In this document: one piece after another, positions 60,627 to 64,000 of the stretch
How the letters are laid out: the number at the start of each line of letters is the position of its first letter
Position numbering within the stretch: the first letter of the stretch is position 1
Source of the DNA: Camillea tinctor
Lineage: Eukaryota > Ascomycota > Sordariomycetes > Xylariales > Xylariaceae
Direction of reading: 5' to 3'
NCBI GenBank assembly: GCA_022578605.1
Contig: MU394128.1
Span: forward strand, 118,191 to 182,190
Length of the DNA: 64,000 nucleotides
Notes under the pieces: model-generated
Told to the model about the DNA's origin: nothing
Databases searched by the model: none
The model's input: the letters and a program-made list of their open reading frames with translations, nothing else
Position numbers and translations under genes: made by a program

Positions 60627-61979
60627 ATGGCCCTCACCAGAGCAGAGGCCGACTTGGTCAAGGAGACCATTCCGGCTCTTCGTATGCATGGCGAGCACAT
60701 ATCGACCGTGTTCTACAAGACCATGCTGCGAGACCATCCCGACCTGAACAATTACTTCAACAGTGTCAACATGCACACGGGCAGACAGCCCCGCGCCCTC
60801 ACGGCCCTCATTCTAGCCTTTGCCTCCAACATTGTTAACATCAGTGAGCTCACACCCAAGCTGGAGCGCGTGGCCCAGAAGCATGCCTCGTTGAACATCC
60901 AGCCCGAGCACTACGAGATTGTCGGACGGTACCTGATGCGCGCCTTTGGTGCCGTCTTGGGTCCTGCCATGACCGCCGAGGTCAAGACGGCCTGGACCAA
61001 GGCCTATTGGCAGATGGCCAAGATGCTGACCGGCCGCGAGCAACAGATCTACCGCGGGTTCGAGGGCTGGGTCGACTGGCGAAAATTCGTCATTTCACAC
61101 AAGAAACCCGAGACGGTCGAGGGCGATATTGTATCTTTCTGCCTGAAGCCGGTTGATGGCAAGCCCCTGCCCCCTTTCATGCCTGGTCAGTACATCACCA
61201 TGCGGGTGCGAATACCCGGTATGAAGTATTCGCAGCTGCGCCAGTACTCGCTTAGCGATGCCCCACGGCCTGACTACTACCGCATCACCATTAAGAAGGA
61301 CCATGGTGCCCCCAGGGACTTCACCGCTGAGTCCAAACTTAGCTTCCACAAGCCGGGCGACGATGACCCACCCATGTCCTCGGCTGCCAGCAGTGCCTCG
61401 GACAGCAGTATTGGCAGTGTCCGACCTTGCAGGCCTGGTCTTGTGTCCAACACCCTGATCGATGAGTTTCGCGAGGGCGACACAGTAGACCTAACCCACC
61501 CCGCAGGGGAGTTTCGCCTCGACACTCGCGACCCCAGCACGTCCCCACTTGTGCTTATCTCGGCGGGTGTATGTGCGTCGCCATTGCTGTCAATTCTGAC
61601 CACGGTCGCCGAGCATCGAATCAACCGACCCGTGTCCTGGATCCAGGGCTCGCGACACGATGCCCCCTTCCAAGCCCACGTCGAGAACCTGGCCAAGACC
61701 TATCCCAACATTAGGACCAAGTTCTTCAAGTCGAGACTTGCAGACAACGATGTCCTTTCCTACACGACCAATTTCAAGGATGATTTCTACTCTCTCAAAC
61801 CTGTAGACTTGTGCCTCGATGGCAGCAACAATCATGCCGAATATTTCATCTGCGGTCCGGAGAAGTTCATGCTAGAGATATCTGGCTTTTTGCAGAAACA
61901 GGGGGTAGACCCCTCTAGGGTGCGCTTTGAGCTGTACAGCGTCGGCAACTTCGAGATGAGGACGAATAACAACCAGTAA
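60627..61979 (+). CDS. Flavohemoglobin (nitric oxide dioxygenase)
   Basis: A single-exon 450-residue protein converting nitric oxide and O2 to nitrate with NAD(P)H, FAD and haem. The globin domain (1-140) has Tyr30 (B10), Gln54 (E7) and proximal His86 in QKHASL, matching the bacterial Hmp residues shifted by one. The FAD domain (about 150-300) has the RQYS motif at 205-208 and PGQYITMRV. The NAD domain (about 305-440) has ISAGVCASPLLSIL and FICGPEKFM. Two oddities: about 45 residues rich in Ser and Asp (about 226-270, with SSAASSASDSS) separate TIKKD from GLVSNTL, where other members have a short link; and the usual GLTP of the NAD loop reads CASP. It lacks a clear mitochondrial leader and so is probably cytosolic. 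It stands alone in a gene-poor stretch. Confidence 0.95.
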   Translation: MALTRAEADLVKETIPALRMHGEHISTVFYKTMLRDHPDLNNYFNSVNMHTGRQPRALTALILAFASNIVNISELTPKLERVAQKHASLNIQPEHYEIVGRYLMRAFGAVLGPAMTAEVKTAWTKAYWQMAKMLTGREQQIYRGFEGWVDWRKFVISHKKPETVEGDIVSFCLKPVDGKPLPPFMPGQYITMRVRIPGMKYSQLRQYSLSDAPRPDYYRITIKKDHGAPRDFTAESKLSFHKPGDDDPPMSSAASSASDSSIGSVRPCRPGLVSNTLIDEFREGDTVDLTHPAGEFRLDTRDPSTSPLVLISAGVCASPLLSILTTVAEHRINRPVSWIQGSRHDAPFQAHVENLAKTYPNIRTKFFKSRLADNDVLSYTTNFKDDFYSLKPVDLCLDGSNNHAEYFICGPEKFMLEISGFLQKQGVDPSRVRFELYSVGNFEMRTNNNQ

Positions 61980-63879
61980 CGTAGAATATAAGCATAGACT
62001 GCGCGGGCAATTAGGTTCACAAAACGCTACTCCTCACACAGTATTCATATTACTACTACTACTATTACTCTTCCATACTGGGGCGCAAGTGAGTTGGCCA
62101 GAAGAAGTTATGGCCCACGTGAAGTAGCATCATTCGCCTGACCAGCACCCGTTGGTATCGTCTACTACTACTACTACTATTACTCGCTTTCCGAATTAAG
62201 TACGACGGACCCCCGGAAGATACCGGACGGGCTTTGATGACTCACTACTATATGGGCGGGTCCTCCCGTCTTTAGCGGCCTTATCTTATGGTCTAGCGAG
62301 ACCACAGAAATGTCATACATTTTCGCTTGTTGGGGCGGTTTCGGTGGCTTACGAGGGTTCATGTCAATTTCCTTTTCCTAATGATTAGGTGGGCGTTATA
62401 TAGAAAGAGAGCTTACGCTCTCCAGATACAAGGATCAGATTCTATGCTATTAAACGGACATGGGAATGGGGGTGACTAAGGTTAGACGTTTGGCTTGATG
62501 GTGAGACTAGGTGGAGAATGGACAATATGTATCAGATATATATGAGTGCGAATCAGCAGTCCATCTAGCCAACCTATGCCTCATGAATCTCTGGCTAGAA
62601 GAGTCAGTCATTTCACGCAAACTGAACGGCCCTGTCGAGGGTTATAGAGAATTCTATTCTGGTCATGCTATGGTCGGTGAGGGGGTCAATGGATGCAATC
62701 TGGAGGCAATGGGTTAAAAATACGGCGAGATCTCGAATTACGCGAATAGACTAAGATATTTAGCTTCTCTCCACATATAATTGAGGTATTATAGATCGGG
62801 TCATTAAGGGAGAGGGGGGCCAATACCTACTACATGCATACAGATATTGATCTACTTTTCTTTTCTTTTCTTTTTTTTTTAGCTAAGCTTCCTATTCGGT
62901 TGTGTCTTGGACCGGACTAACCAATCAGGTGTTGTCTAACCTGGAGAGGTATAAGTCTATATTATCAACAACCCCTGCTTACTTATTGGCTATCAATACG
63001 GATGAGAGAAAGGTGGATCGATCATATTGCACAATCTGTAGGAGATGTCTTACACGTGCGCTAGGCCGTCGGCAAAGGGAAGCGGTTTCTATAAGTATTG
63101 ATATGCAAGAAAGTAAACAGGTGAGACCCTCCCTATATAGAGTATCAATATCACATGCCTCACATGCCAAGTTAAGACGAGTTATAGGAACATCGTAACC
63201 CTATAAGTTATCCGGTTAATTTTCATCGTCTATTTCAAAGGAAATAAGTAGGTAATACCCGGAAATGTTTCTCCCCTTTCCCCTCTTCCCTCTTTTTCCC
63301 CTTCATCCCCTTCCCTTTTCCGTCCTCGTCGTCTCAGTCCCCTCTATAAAATCCTACCTCAACCCACCCCACCACCCTAGGCAGTTCCCGTGCTAATACT
63401 CCTGTCCCCCCTCCTTTCCCCGATACGAACCAAACCCGCGCCCTTGCTCCTCGTACGACCGACGACCGCGCGCATTCCGGCTCCCCGACACGGAACCCGC
63501 CTTCGTGATACTACACTGGTTTGTAGACGGGGTGGGTTTGTCTCTTTCCTTTTTTTTCCTTGTTTATTTCTCTCTTCGTTGTTGCGAAAGCTTTTGACAC
63601 GCGGGGATAAGGCTGGGTAAGAAGGGGGTGTAAACAAGAGGGAGGGTTAGTTTACTTGTTTACATGGTTTGCGGCGCGTAAACAAGTTGAGGTGAGCTTT
63701 TTGCGGAGGAGTATGAAAGGAGTATACGCGGGGTTGTAGGGTTATGGGGGCGGGTTCTATGGCTAGAGATATGGATAGAGATACATACAAAATTGGCTAG
63801 ATAGACTATAAACTTGCTCATAGATTCTGTATATTAGGTTAATAGTGGTTTGATAGTGTTGCCGTTTTCAATATTTCGG
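61980..63879. other. Intergenic 3' flank, no gene seen
   Basis: About 1.9 kb with TAC triplet runs at 62051-62068 and 62162-62185 and a pyrimidine tract near 62855-62880. Short frames (62511-62717, 62902-63198) show no motif. Confidence 0.45.
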
Positions 63880-64000
63880 GGCGGGGGGGGGGGGGGGGGG
63901 GGGGTTTAATGAAAAAAAAAAATAAAAAAAAAAAAAAAGGGGGATTTAATTTTTTTTTTAAGTTTTAGTTTACAAAAAAAAAAAAAAAAAAAATAATTAA
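63880..64000. other. Low-complexity terminal sequence, probable contig end
   Basis: A G-run (about 63883-63904) is followed by A-runs and T-runs up to the last base. This composition is typical of a low-quality contig end and is not telomeric: no TTAGGG or CCCTAA array is seen. Confidence 0.7.

Noticed and set aside
63880..64000. Telomere at the window end
   Set aside because: No TTAGGG/CCCTAA repeats; only G, A and T homopolymers typical of a poor contig end.
1..64000. CRISPR array or prokaryotic operon features
   Set aside because: No regularly spaced direct repeats were seen and the gene structure is fungal.

Overview
This window is nuclear DNA of a filamentous ascomycete (Pezizomycotina, most likely a Sordariomycete). 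The evidence is genes with short GT-AG introns (about 50-150 bp), a nine-exon hybrid PKS-NRPS, a Zn2Cys6 regulator, an isocyanide synthase of fungal architecture, a eukaryotic tRNA-Met with internal promoter boxes, and G:C to A:T decay resembling RIP in relic sequences. The taxonomic call is inference; no species can be named from the sequence alone.

Left part (0.5-31 kb): a secondary-metabolite cluster and its flank. At the edge a Dal5-type transporter and a TauD-type dioxygenase are transcribed divergently. Next come a small ABM-type monooxygenase gene broken by one in-frame TAG, a roughly 4057-residue PKS-NRPS (KS-AT-DH-MT-pseudoER-KR-ACP-C-A-T-R, nine exons, minus strand), a divergently transcribed P450, a Zn2Cys6 regulator, a DHA2 efflux transporter and a stand-alone enoyl reductase. 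The synthase has no ER of its own, so the enoyl reductase at 29.5-30.8 kb should act in trans. The logical pathway is a methylated, partly reduced polyketide chain joined to an amino acid, released by the R domain, oxidised by the P450, exported by the DHA2 pump and controlled by the Zn2Cys6 protein. The TauD/Dal5 pair may be a separate sulfonate-use module (compare yeast JLP1/YCT1).

Middle (31-42 kb): a four-exon gene for a 239-residue conserved fungal protein of unknown function, a four-exon Dit1/PvcA isocyanide synthase fused to a TauD-like domain whose first half is unrecognisable, and a C2H2 zinc-finger protein. The isocyanide synthase is a second, separate natural-product gene.

Right part (42-64 kb): gene-poor. 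It holds a homopolymer-flanked assembly gap, one small possible coding sequence, an isolated antisense 3' fragment of 28S rRNA interrupted at the two positions where fungal rDNA carries group I introns (E. coli numbering about L2449 and L2563), a tRNA-Met(CAT), a secreted GH128-like glycosidase and a flavohemoglobin. Short CCTA/TAGG-rich words, pyrimidine tracts and microsatellites fill the rest. The last 120 bases are low-complexity and look like a contig end.

For the synthase, P450, DHA2 pump, trans-ER, isocyanide synthase and the 239-residue protein, exon boundaries were worked out by hand from splice signals, reading phase and family continuity. In each of these the exon lengths sum to a multiple of three.
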